Shown piece after piece: positions 36,899 to 46,608 of a stretch of 64,000 nucleotides of DNA. The stretch comes from an uncultured Sulfurovum sp. (GTDB taxonomy: Bacteria > Campylobacterota > Campylobacteria > Campylobacterales > Sulfurovaceae), in contig CACVAU010000042.1 of assembly GCA_902727915.1 (NCBI GenBank), positions 1-64,000 on the forward strand, read 5' to 3'. Position numbers and translations under genes: made by a program. The first letter of the stretch is position 1. Every line of letters begins with the position of its first letter. The notes beneath the pieces are model-generated. The model did no database searches and was not told the DNA's origin. It saw only the letters and a program-made list of their open reading frames with translations.

Positions 36899-38190
36899 TG
36901 CAAAAAAATAAACTATCACGTAGAGAATTTTTGAAAAATATTGGTCTGACAGGTGCAGTACTTCCTTTTCTAGGAAATATTGCTTGGGCAGAAGAGGAAG
37001 CGATACCAATAAAAAGGCTCATTCTTATTGAACACCCTGATGGCATTAATCCTGATTATTGGTTTCCAACAGGTAGTGAAACTGATTTTAGCTTACCAGC
37101 GATGACAGAACCGTTTAACAGTGTTAAAGAAGATTGTGTTTTTTTGGAAGGTATTAATTTGGGTGGAGGACTTGCTGGGCATGGTGCTTATGCAGGGTTG
37201 TGGAGAGGTTCAAGTCAGGGAATTAGTATTGATCAGTATTTTGCTGAGAAATGGCGAGGAGAAACAGCTGTTACTTCTTTGGTGCATAAAGCATCAGATA
37301 TTTATAGTGGAACACGATCGTTGGCTTATGACTCTTTTGGGGTGTTGATTCCAGCCTTGGTAAATCCTTTAAGTATTTTGGACAAAATCTATACCAATGA
37401 AGACATAGAAGCTAAGGCATTTAATGATGTGGCAGAATCAAAACGACGTTTAGCAACCATGAAAGCAGATTTAAATGATTTAAAGCAAGGTGAGATGAGA
37501 GACAATGCTCTTTTTGAATCTCATGATAAAGCATTAAGTGATATGTTGGATGTTTTAAATGCTAGAACAGAAGAATTAATTGCTGTAAATATGGATGAAT
37601 GGAAAGATGACTTTGAGGCAAGAGCGACGGCTGGGGGCTTAACGAGCAGAGAAGAGAGTCGTTGGAGAAATGCAATATTGGCTGACAATTCAGCATTTGA
37701 ATTGATGTCTGGATTACATGAAGATGCCATTGTTGCTGCTTTAAAGTATGACCGAACACGTGTTATTAATTATAGTTATGGAACCGATACTTGGGATTTT
37801 TATTTAGCTTGTGACGATCAAAATGCTTATCCTTATCATAATGCAGGACATGAGATGGGGATTGGGCATATTGAAACACGTAAAGTCACTTCAAAGCGTG
37901 TGGCAAATTTAATTAAGACATTAAAAGAGACCAATGATATTTATGGTCAACCTTTGCTAGATAGTACTTTAGTGGTTTATGCTTGTGAGATTGGACATGC
38001 TGCGAACCATACAAATAAAAATGCCCCATTTATTTTAGCAGGAGCTGGTCTTGAAGGTGGGCGTTATTTAAAATATAATGGGGTTTTATGGAATAAAGTA
38101 TTGGTTTCCATCGCTAATATTTTAGGAGATGACTTAACAAGCTTTGGTACAACTGATCCAGATGGTGGGGCATTGCCTAACTTAGTGTAA
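36898..38190 (+). CDS. DUF1552 domain protein, Tat-exported
   Basis: The Tat signal SRREFLKNIGLTG begins at residue 6. The rest matches the DUF1552 pattern: LILIEHPDGINPDYWFPTG, FLEGINLGGGLAGHG, SIDQYFAEKW, and the C-terminal HNAGHEMGIGH and YACEIGHAANHTNKNAPFILAG with many His. DUF1552 genes are almost always paired with DUF1592-type cytochrome genes, as here, and function is unknown; the fold may relate to the alkaline-phosphatase-like DUF1501 family. Tat export suggests a folded, possibly metal-containing enzyme. It overlaps the chimera by one base. Confidence 0.88.
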   Translation: MQKNKLSRREFLKNIGLTGAVLPFLGNIAWAEEEAIPIKRLILIEHPDGINPDYWFPTGSETDFSLPAMTEPFNSVKEDCVFLEGINLGGGLAGHGAYAGLWRGSSQGISIDQYFAEKWRGETAVTSLVHKASDIYSGTRSLAYDSFGVLIPALVNPLSILDKIYTNEDIEAKAFNDVAESKRRLATMKADLNDLKQGEMRDNALFESHDKALSDMLDVLNARTEELIAVNMDEWKDDFEARATAGGLTSREESRWRNAILADNSAFELMSGLHEDAIVAALKYDRTRVINYSYGTDTWDFYLACDDQNAYPYHNAGHEMGIGHIETRKVTSKRVANLIKTLKETNDIYGQPLLDSTLVVYACEIGHAANHTNKNAPFILAGAGLEGGRYLKYNGVLWNKVLVSIANILGDDLTSFGTTDPDGGALPNLV

Positions 38191-38200
38191 GGAAGAGATA

Positions 38201-39562
38201 ATGAATAGTATAAATGAGAAAAGAAGAAGTTTTTTAAAGGGTTCAGCCATTGCAGCTGCTGTAGTTGTAGGCATACCAAATGTATTGTTTGCAGAGAATG
38301 AAATTAGTAAAGTTGTTATTATCGGTGGGGGCATAGGGGGTGCAACCCTTGCGAGATATTTACGAAAATTTATACCACAAGGCACACTTGAGCTTACGAT
38401 AATAGAGCCTAAAACAACTTATACTACGCCATTTGGTACCAATGAAATGATTACAGGTGGACGAACTTTAGCTGAGTTAACAGTGGGTTATGAGATATTG
38501 GAAGAAGAAATAGTTGGTAGCATAGTCCATAAAAGAGCTGTTTCGATTAATAATGTAACAAAGCAAGTAATAACAGAAGATGAAGCTGTGTATGCTTACG
38601 ATTTTTGTGTTGTGGCAACAGGCATAGATTTTGAGTACAGTGAAGTGCATGGGTTGACTGCTCAAAATAATGAAAAAGTTCCTCATGCTTATGACCTTTT
38701 TAATGATGGTAGAATAGAACAAATGAGCCTATTAAAGCAACAGTTAGAGGCTATGGATGATGGAGGTAATGTGGTATTGGTAGCGCCTCAAAATGATTAT
38801 CGTTGTCCACCAGCTCCTTATGAACGTGCCAGTCAAATTGCCCAATATATTAAAGAGCATAAACCCAATTCAACCATTAGTATTTTAGATCCTAAAACAT
38901 CTTTTGCTAAACAAGATTCTTTTGAAGAAGCATGGAGAGAACTTTATGCTTATGGAACAGCTTCAGCCATTATTTCATGGGAAGGTGCTGTGACAGTTAG
39001 TGAAGTTGTTATTCCTGAAGTGGGTGTGAAAACAATAAAGAGTAATAAGGGTGAATTAAGTGCTGATGTACTGAGCTATATACCCACAATGAAAGCTTCT
39101 AAATTTGCTTATGAGGCTGGGTTACTAGAAGGTAATTCCGAGGTATTTGATTTAGAGAAACGTTGGGCACCTGTAAATCAAGAGACTTTTGAATCCACGA
39201 TGCCAGAAAAAAAGGGCATTTATATTATTGGAGACAGTGCAAAAACGACCTTACCTAAGTCAGGCTATGCTGCCAATTCAGAAGCAAAAGCATGTGCTAT
39301 GGCAATTGTTTCTAAGATTAAAGGCATTAATCCTATTCCTGAAACCATTATTACCAATGGTTGTTATTCTTTTGTAGGTAAGGATTATGCCATTTCTATT
39401 TTTCAAAAATTTAGATTGAAAACTGATAAAACAGGCTATGACTTAATGACTCAAGGAAGAGGAACCTCTCCCTTAGAAGCAAATGTACGATGGAGAAAAA
39501 AAGAAGTAGAACAAGGACATGCTTGGTATGCTAATTTTAGAAAAGATTGTTTTGGTGTTTAA
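38201..39562 (+). CDS. FccB-like flavocytochrome c flavoprotein, Tat-exported
   Basis: A Tat signal (KRRSFLKGSAIAAA) is followed by an FAD dinucleotide-binding motif GGGIGG (residues 42-47). The family segments NDYRCPPAPYERAS (C202) and NGCYSF (C388) carry the two Cys that form the redox disulfide at the FAD of flavocytochrome c sulfide dehydrogenase. GIYIIGDSAKTTLPKSGYAANS is the second FAD-contact motif. FccB normally pairs with the dihaem FccA; here the only FccA-like module lies inside the chimera two genes upstream. The substrate could be sulfide, but the setting suggests otherwise. It starts 10 bp after the DUF1552 gene. Confidence 0.88.
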   Translation: MNSINEKRRSFLKGSAIAAAVVVGIPNVLFAENEISKVVIIGGGIGGATLARYLRKFIPQGTLELTIIEPKTTYTTPFGTNEMITGGRTLAELTVGYEILEEEIVGSIVHKRAVSINNVTKQVITEDEAVYAYDFCVVATGIDFEYSEVHGLTAQNNEKVPHAYDLFNDGRIEQMSLLKQQLEAMDDGGNVVLVAPQNDYRCPPAPYERASQIAQYIKEHKPNSTISILDPKTSFAKQDSFEEAWRELYAYGTASAIISWEGAVTVSEVVIPEVGVKTIKSNKGELSADVLSYIPTMKASKFAYEAGLLEGNSEVFDLEKRWAPVNQETFESTMPEKKGIYIIGDSAKTTLPKSGYAANSEAKACAMAIVSKIKGINPIPETIITNGCYSFVGKDYAISIFQKFRLKTDKTGYDLMTQGRGTSPLEANVRWRKKEVEQGHAWYANFRKDCFGV

Positions 39563-39590
39563 GTTCTTTTTAAAAATAAAATAAAGGTTA

Positions 39591-42500
39591 ATGATGAAAA
39601 AATTACAGAATAGTTTGACAATACTGTTAGTAGCCATGATATTTTCACAAGTAGTTTATGCCATAGAATCAGATTTTAATGGTGATGGTACTTATGATAT
39701 ATTGGTCAAAAATACCAATAATGGTAGGGTAAATGCATGGTTAAACAGTGAATCAGGAACCACTAATCATTACTTACAAACCTTAAGTTCTCAATTAGAG
39801 ATTGTCAACATAGCTGATGTTAATGGAGATGGACAATCAGATATTATTCTTCAAAACAAAGAGAACAGTAGAGTGAATGCGTGGATAAGTACAGTAGGAA
39901 AATCAACAACCCAATATTTGAAAACTTTAAGTCTTGGCATGAAAATTGTTGCGATTGCTGATATTAATGGTGATGGTAAAGATGACCTTGTTATTGAAAA
40001 CAGTAATAATGGACGGGTTAATGCGTGGTTAAGTACAGGAGGAAAATCAACAACGAAGTATTTAAAAACTTTAAGTACGGATGTAAAAATAGTAGACAAA
40101 GCAGACATTAATGGTGATGGTAAAGATGACCTTGTTATTCAAAACATTAATAATAGACGTGTTAATGCTTGGTTAAGTACAGACGAAAAATCCACAACGA
40201 AGTATTTAAAAACCTTAAGTTCGGTTGTTGAGATAGCGCGTGTAGCTGATATTAATGGTGATGGTAAAGATGATCTCGTTGTTCAAAATAAAGAAAACTT
40301 CAGGGTTAATGCTTGGCTCAGTACAGAAGGTACATCTAGCAATCAGTATTTAAAAACATTGAGTAGTGACTTGGAGATGATGGATAAGGGAGATATTGAT
40401 GGTGATGCTAAAGATGATCTTATTGTTAAAAATAAAAATAATGGACGTGTAAGTGCTTGGATAAGTACGGATGGAGAGTCAAATAATCGTTACCTTAAGA
40501 CCTTATCTGAAGGTTTGAAAATAGCCAAAGTAGGGGATGTGAATGCTGATAATACTTCAGATATTATTGTTGAAAATACGACTAATGGACGAATTAGTGC
40601 TTGGTTAAACAGTGATGAGGGTACGCATAATCAATATTTAAAAACTTTGGGTGAAGGTGTTGTGATTGTGGGGAGTGAAGATGCTCCGAAGATGCCTGTA
40701 GTGGAAACTTCTTTAGAAGCGTATCTTTTAAAAATGCAGTTTGGTATAGCCAATGATAATTTATGGACAAGTCCTAAAGAAGAGAACCAGGTTCAAGTTA
40801 GAGCGATTATTGGTGACTTATTAGCAAAAAAGTATCTTGAAGCACAAAGCAAAGCCAAAATATTAAATGGTGATGTTATTCAAATTTTGGATGCCAATAA
40901 AACTTATTATGTTTTACACTTAGAGTTGGAATTTTTAGAAGATGAAAAATATAGGGCTGTGGGAGGTACGTATGTTATTTACCCTGAAGGAAAGAACAGT
41001 GTGATTGAAGTTCCTCATCCTTCTTTTGATTCTAAAACAAATTTACAAGGAGTTGAAACTTTTATTGCCCTAGAGAGCCGTTTTCTTTTACTTTCGGGAA
41101 CCCATAGAAATAGTTCAACACTAGAAAGTACTTGTCAAGTATCTTATCAAGCCAGTGATGCATCTCATAATGAAGCACACTATTTTCATCAAGTACATAA
41201 GGTGTTGAGTGAATGGAACAGTAAAACACTTTTTATTCAGTTACATGGATTTGGAAGTAGCACACGAGAGACTTTATGGAGTCAATGTGATGAGGGTGAA
41301 AACGTTAAGCTTCTTAATCTAAGTGAAGGGGTGGATGATTTAGATTCTACTAGTTTTATGCATCTTTTTCATCAAGAAATTACGGCCAATAGTGATATTA
41401 AAAGTTGTGTTTATAGTCCTTCTAATGATATGAACAGTTCAGATATTTATACGTCTTCTTTAGGAGGAACAACCAATACACAAGGTCGTTTAACGAATGA
41501 AGTTGAATCAAATGTTTGTGCTACTTCTGCTGTTAATGCTTCACATCGTTTTCTTCACTTAGAGCAAAGTTATGAGGTAAGAAATACAGAAAGAGAAGTG
41601 ATTATTGATGCGTTAAAAGTCGCTCAGAATCAATATGATGATATTGACATTGCCCACAAATATGGAAAGGCGACGCAAGGAACAGACAGTTCATATCAAT
41701 ATTATTCACCAGCTTCTAATGTTATAGATAACAATGACTCAACTTCCAATCATACACGTGGTGGGAGTAATGGAGAAAATTGGTTACAAATTGAATTACC
41801 AAGTGAAACAATGGTTTCAAAAATAGTACTTCAAAATAGAAGTCATGCCTATAGATTAACGAATGCTAAAGTGTATCTTTCAAATACGCCTTATACAGGA
41901 ACGGTTGATGAAGATAATTTAATTGAGACACTTTTAGCCTCAACAACGGAACAAGTTCTTACCTTAGCTACTCCTAAATCTGGGAAGTATCTTCTTGTTA
42001 AAGGTGAAGTACGTGATGAAAATGATAGACATATTCATTTGAAAAAATTAGAAGTTTATGGAACATTATCTGCTACGCCTATTTTTAAAACGATGCAAGA
42101 AGATTATTTTATTGCTGAAGCTTCAAGTAATGGAACTTTAGTGCATCATATTGAAGCTGAAGATTTTCAAGGAGATAGCTTAATCTATGCGATTGTAGGA
42201 GAGGTGCCTTTTACGATTGATAGTGATGGAAACATTATGGTGAATGGTGTTTTAGATTATGGAATCTATACTTTTGATGTTGTGATTAGTGATGGGGAAC
42301 ATAACCGTACCATGACACTTAACGTTCAAGCCAATCAAGAAGGAAGTCCTGAAAATATTGCACATAAATTTGGGATAGCTACTCAAAGTTCAGACAGTTC
42401 GTATTACTATTATCAAAGTCCTATGAATGCTATAGATAATAACCTGAGTACCTTTAATGTAACGGCTGATAATGGATGGTTACAGGTTGCACTACCAAAA

Positions 42501-45500
42501 GGCACAGAAGTTTCTAAAGTTGTGATTCGTAATCGTACAGATGCACATCAAGGTAGAATGAGTGGTACAAAAGTTTATTTAGGAACAAAAGAGTTTAATG
42601 GAACCATTATTCCAAGTGATGAAATTGGAACGTTAACAAGTTCCACAGCACCTCAAATATTTATTTTTGATAGTTTAAAAAATGCTGATTACTTATTACT
42701 TCAAGAAGACAATGATAATTTAAATGTATTAGAAGCAGAAGTTTATGGGATTACTCCTGCAACGCCAGTATTGTCTCAAAAAATGTATGTTTTTGGACTT
42801 GAACCTTATAGTAGCGTGGGAACAGTGGTTGCTAAGATTAATGCACTTGATTATCAAAATGATAATTTAGATTATGAAATTTTAGGAACGGTTCCTTTTT
42901 CGATTGATAATAATGGAACCTTACGACTGCGTGAACTTATAGACCATAATAGTGTTCAAAGTTATGATTTTAGAGTCAATGTGAGTGATGGTGATACAAA
43001 TACAACAGCTGAGGTTAGTGTAAAACTACTCAATGCTAATGGGGTAAATGTTGAACGATGGAATGGTATTTCAGGTACAGCTGTTAGTGATTTATTGAAT
43101 GATGCTCACTATCAAGATGAAGCTGATGAGAAGAGAATACTAACACGTTTTGATTATAATGAAAATGTATCAAATAGTTTTGGAGAACAATTTACTGCTA
43201 TTTTAAAACCAAATGAAAGTGGAAAGTACCTTTTTGCCATTGTGGGTGATGATGCTACACAGTTAAACTTAAATGGTGAAATAATCGCCTCTCGAACAAA
43301 CTGGAGTTCATATCAAAATTGGAATGCAGCAGGGAAAAGTGAAATAATTGAGCTGGAAGCTGGTAATCTTTATAGCTTAGAAGCATTTTTAAAAGAGCAT
43401 TCTGGAAATGAGCATGTAAGTGTGGGATGGAAAAAAGTTGAAGATGAAGATTTTACACTTATTTCAAGTGAAGAACTTTATGTAAATACCTTAGATGCTC
43501 AAAGTGTTCAACCTATTTTTAAAGACCATCAAAGAAAATACCTTATTGAAGGTACTACAGACATTGATACATTAATTACAAGGATTGAAGCTTATGATTT
43601 ACAAGGAGATACTTTAAGTTATCGTATTGATGCTAATGTACCATTTGCTATTAATTCAGATGGAGAGTTACGTGTTTCAGGAATATTAGGATTATTAACT
43701 TATACTTTTGAAATAGAGGTTAGTGATGGGGTTAATACCATTAGAACAAGCATAACGGTAAATCTTACTTCAGCTACGGTTATTGAAGATGTATTGGTTT
43801 CAGGGGATGTTGTAACTACACCTGTAACCGAAGAAGAGTTAATTCAGGCTACGCTTGATGAGATTGAATCGTTTAAAACTTTTATGCTTAATACAAAGGT
43901 AGAAATATTCAATTTAAAAGAAGATGGTACAGCCAAAGATAATGACTCATCTTTAACCGATATATCATGGGATCCAACACAAGATGCCAGTCTTTTTAAT
44001 TCTACTAAAGGGGTAAACTTCCCTCTGCTTTATACCAATGCTGTGAGTAATGAGAGTAAAAAAGTTTATGAAAAAGAGATTGCCATTGTAGGTCAAAAAG
44101 ATGCTGGACGTTACCTGGTCTTTGGTGGAAACCCTTTACGTGTAATAGGTAATGAACAGATGGAGCAAGTGTTAGAAAATGCTTTAGCATGGTTGACGCA
44201 AAGAGCTGATTTAAAAACAGAGGCTTTTAATGTGGTGATAGCCCATCTTGATGAAAGTTACTGGTTTAAAGATGAAAGTAAAACACGAGAGTGGTTAGAC
44301 AACCATTATACAGGTCAAGTCTCTTATAACCCAGAAAATAGTTGTGATGGTGTTGAATTAACAGGTTGTTTAGCCAATACACCTGACTTATTAATTATTT
44401 CTCAATTGTCGAGTGAAAATGATGATGTTCAAGCAATAGCAAACAGAGTTAATGAAGCTTTAATGAATGGTATACCTGTTCTTTATATTCATAATGATGG
44501 TAACCATAAGCTCTTAGGACAAGCATTGTTTTCTGAGGTTTTTGATGTTGTTTATCAATGGGATAATTACTGGAAAAGGCTTATGTTAGATGGGTATAAC
44601 CCAACCGTTGAGTTAAGTGAACTCTCTGAATACTTAATAGAACTTAAAACCATGTTTACGCACTTTAAGAATAAAGATTATACTTTTGATTGGACAGAAT
44701 GTACGGATGGTAAAAAAAACTTTGGAACGCAGTATGATAAGTGTGATGAGGTAGTGGGATTAGCTTCAGAGTTTCAAGAGGGTGCAACCATCGTCAAAAA
44801 CATTTTCAATGCTTTTGATACCTCTAAACAAAATATTTTCTTAGTTAATAATTATCGTTTACAAAAACTTTTAACACTTACTGCTGATAAGTTCCGACAA
44901 TCTGTTAGCTATCCTATGGATAAAGTAAATACGGATGATACGGTATTTATGAAATCTTACTACGCTGATCATGCTGTGTATAATTATAGAGCCATTAATC
45001 CTGTACAAGTAGATATGGGTAACTTTAGCCGTAGTGACTTTTCACATATTACGCCTATTACTAAAATCGTCAACTTAATCTCTAAAAAATCATTTCGTTC
45101 AACAGGTGCTTATGCACTACCTGGACAAACAGTTAAAGTCACTCGTAATGATGATGCTGATGTAACGGTTAAGGTACGTATTAATACCTTACGTTCAGGA
45201 GCAACACATGAGTATGAAGTTAATGGTTATAAACGACCTAAATATTTAACCACACCTTATTTTGAACTTATACAAGGTGAAACAATCTCTTTTACATCAC
45301 CTTATGGAGGAACATTACAACTCTCTTTTGATACCAATGAGTTACCTGTAGAGGTAACTTTTGAAAATGTGGGAGAACATCCGTATTGGGCAAGTTCTGT
45401 TGATAATGCTTCATTTGCGCAAAAGCTTGAAGCCAATGAGTATGATTGGGCAGAGATTGCCACCTCAGGGTTTGAGGTTCATTCTAAGTTAGATAAGATG

Positions 45501-46454
45501 ATTGAATCGGTGAATGATGAGAAATGGGGTACAGGAGAAGCATTGGCACAAGGTGTTTATGACTATACCAGTAATTATCCTCATGTTCTTGCAGGTTTTA
45601 AAGGTGAGGGGGTTGATGTGGTACCTGAAATTCATGATTGGGCAAATGAGCGAAATATAACCATTGAAACCATTGATAAAATGAAGCATATGAATGCTGA
45701 CCAAGCAACTTGTGGTTATGGTTGTTCAGGGAACCCTTATGATGCTTATTGGGCATTTGATCCTATTGGGCATGGTGATATTCATGAGATGGGTCACTCT
45801 TTACAAAAGATGCGTTTTGCAGGTTTTGAGAATCATACAGCTACTAATACTTTTTCCTATTATACAAAGTCCAAATATTTTGATATAACAGGGAAAGAAC
45901 CTAGTTGTCAAGGTTTACCATTCCAATCTCTTTTTAATACCATTCAAGCTTCAGTTGGAGAGAGTAATGTTACAGACTATTTACAAAAGAACCTATGGAA
46001 TGTTGCTGGTTTGGGTGAGCGTTATTTGTTAAAAATTCAAGCCATGATGCATGCTCAAAAGTTAGGTAAATTAGGGAATGGTTGGCATGTACTCGCAAGA
46101 GTGCATATACTTGAACGTGAAATGAATAGAGCCAAACAAGATTGGGAAGCTAGAAAAGATTCAGTTGGTTTTTCAACGTATAGCTTGGATGAGATTAATG
46201 TAATTGATAATAATGATTCCTTGATTGTATGGTACTCTTATGCTTCGGAACTTGACTTAAGAAACTATTTTGACATGATGGGTGTGACTTATTCACAAAA
46301 AGCACGTGAGCAAATAGCAACATTCTCTTTTGATGTTGCACCAAATGCTTTATTTGTTTCTACAAGTGATGGTTATTGTAAGACGGATGAGTATGGAACG
46401 ATTTTTGATAGGCCGACCCTACCAATAGATGGGGTAAGCGTTTACCCCTATTAA
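39591..46454 (+). CDS. 2287-aa exported IMPa-type metalloprotease with propeller, discoidin, cadherin-like and PA14-like domains
   Basis: Signal peptide (1-24), then seven FG-GAP repeats (26-362) closely matching the 1965-aa protein. Next are an unassigned domain (about 370-680, possible hydrolase: SGTHRNSS, IQLHGFGSS, SHRFLHLEQS), discoidin/F5-8C-like (685-824), cadherin-like (828-915), a second discoidin-like (921-1053), cadherin-like (1056-1147), PA14-like (1152-1295) and cadherin-like (1305-1393) domains. The C-terminal half (1410-2287) resembles IMPa (M88), with the zinc motif HEMGH (H2065, E2066, H2069) in GHGDIHEMGHSLQKM and a likely downstream Glu (E2080). IMPa of Pseudomonas cleaves O-glycosylated mucin-type proteins; the same activity here is inferred. 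It begins 28 bp after the FccB-like gene and is probably on the same transcript. Confidence 0.85.
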   Translation: MMKKLQNSLTILLVAMIFSQVVYAIESDFNGDGTYDILVKNTNNGRVNAWLNSESGTTNHYLQTLSSQLEIVNIADVNGDGQSDIILQNKENSRVNAWISTVGKSTTQYLKTLSLGMKIVAIADINGDGKDDLVIENSNNGRVNAWLSTGGKSTTKYLKTLSTDVKIVDKADINGDGKDDLVIQNINNRRVNAWLSTDEKSTTKYLKTLSSVVEIARVADINGDGKDDLVVQNKENFRVNAWLSTEGTSSNQYLKTLSSDLEMMDKGDIDGDAKDDLIVKNKNNGRVSAWISTDGESNNRYLKTLSEGLKIAKVGDVNADNTSDIIVENTTNGRISAWLNSDEGTHNQYLKTLGEGVVIVGSEDAPKMPVVETSLEAYLLKMQFGIANDNLWTSPKEENQVQVRAIIGDLLAKKYLEAQSKAKILNGDVIQILDANKTYYVLHLELEFLEDEKYRAVGGTYVIYPEGKNSVIEVPHPSFDSKTNLQGVETFIALESRFLLLSGTHRNSSTLESTCQVSYQASDASHNEAHYFHQVHKVLSEWNSKTLFIQLHGFGSSTRETLWSQCDEGENVKLLNLSEGVDDLDSTSFMHLFHQEITANSDIKSCVYSPSNDMNSSDIYTSSLGGTTNTQGRLTNEVESNVCATSAVNASHRFLHLEQSYEVRNTEREVIIDALKVAQNQYDDIDIAHKYGKATQGTDSSYQYYSPASNVIDNNDSTSNHTRGGSNGENWLQIELPSETMVSKIVLQNRSHAYRLTNAKVYLSNTPYTGTVDEDNLIETLLASTTEQVLTLATPKSGKYLLVKGEVRDENDRHIHLKKLEVYGTLSATPIFKTMQEDYFIAEASSNGTLVHHIEAEDFQGDSLIYAIVGEVPFTIDSDGNIMVNGVLDYGIYTFDVVISDGEHNRTMTLNVQANQEGSPENIAHKFGIATQSSDSSYYYYQSPMNAIDNNLSTFNVTADNGWLQVALPKGTEVSKVVIRNRTDAHQGRMSGTKVYLGTKEFNGTIIPSDEIGTLTSSTAPQIFIFDSLKNADYLLLQEDNDNLNVLEAEVYGITPATPVLSQKMYVFGLEPYSSVGTVVAKINALDYQNDNLDYEILGTVPFSIDNNGTLRLRELIDHNSVQSYDFRVNVSDGDTNTTAEVSVKLLNANGVNVERWNGISGTAVSDLLNDAHYQDEADEKRILTRFDYNENVSNSFGEQFTAILKPNESGKYLFAIVGDDATQLNLNGEIIASRTNWSSYQNWNAAGKSEIIELEAGNLYSLEAFLKEHSGNEHVSVGWKKVEDEDFTLISSEELYVNTLDAQSVQPIFKDHQRKYLIEGTTDIDTLITRIEAYDLQGDTLSYRIDANVPFAINSDGELRVSGILGLLTYTFEIEVSDGVNTIRTSITVNLTSATVIEDVLVSGDVVTTPVTEEELIQATLDEIESFKTFMLNTKVEIFNLKEDGTAKDNDSSLTDISWDPTQDASLFNSTKGVNFPLLYTNAVSNESKKVYEKEIAIVGQKDAGRYLVFGGNPLRVIGNEQMEQVLENALAWLTQRADLKTEAFNVVIAHLDESYWFKDESKTREWLDNHYTGQVSYNPENSCDGVELTGCLANTPDLLIISQLSSENDDVQAIANRVNEALMNGIPVLYIHNDGNHKLLGQALFSEVFDVVYQWDNYWKRLMLDGYNPTVELSELSEYLIELKTMFTHFKNKDYTFDWTECTDGKKNFGTQYDKCDEVVGLASEFQEGATIVKNIFNAFDTSKQNIFLVNNYRLQKLLTLTADKFRQSVSYPMDKVNTDDTVFMKSYYADHAVYNYRAINPVQVDMGNFSRSDFSHITPITKIVNLISKKSFRSTGAYALPGQTVKVTRNDDADVTVKVRINTLRSGATHEYEVNGYKRPKYLTTPYFELIQGETISFTSPYGGTLQLSFDTNELPVEVTFENVGEHPYWASSVDNASFAQKLEANEYDWAEIATSGFEVHSKLDKMIESVNDEKWGTGEALAQGVYDYTSNYPHVLAGFKGEGVDVVPEIHDWANERNITIETIDKMKHMNADQATCGYGCSGNPYDAYWAFDPIGHGDIHEMGHSLQKMRFAGFENHTATNTFSYYTKSKYFDITGKEPSCQGLPFQSLFNTIQASVGESNVTDYLQKNLWNVAGLGERYLLKIQAMMHAQKLGKLGNGWHVLARVHILEREMNRAKQDWEARKDSVGFSTYSLDEINVIDNNDSLIVWYSYASELDLRNYFDMMGVTYSQKAREQIATFSFDVAPNALFVSTSDGYCKTDEYGTIFDRPTLPIDGVSVYPY
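39666..40676 (+). repeat. seven 144-bp coding repeats (second FG-GAP propeller)
   Basis: The calcium loops sit at residues 28, 76, 124, 172, 220, 268 and 316, the same spacing and number as in the 1965-aa protein, with shared blade text such as NNGRVNAWLNS and YLKTL. The two propellers are clearly paralogous. Confidence 0.85.
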
Positions 46455-46465
46455 TTAAACTATTT

Positions 46466-46492
46466 AAAACACTATGAAATATATAGTGTTTT
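46466..46492 (+). terminator. stem-loop after the IMPa-type gene
   Basis: Perfect arms AAAACACTAT (46466-46475) and ATAGTGTTTT (46483-46492) with a 7-nt loop are followed by AATTCATTCTT. It may end or attenuate the main transcript before the 690-residue gene, which would then need its own promoter in the 154-bp gap. Confidence 0.55.
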
Positions 46493-46608
46493 AATTCATT
46501 CTTCATCTAAAAGATATCTCTTAACTCCTTTATATTGTGATATAAAAGTGACACAAATCTTTAAAAACTTTATATAATTAGTATAGTTCAAATAAGTAAG
46601 GATAGGAA

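Noticed and set aside
44005..44190. Small open frames inside the IMPa-type gene on the minus strand
   Set aside because: Low-complexity antisense shadows without RBS or conserved text.
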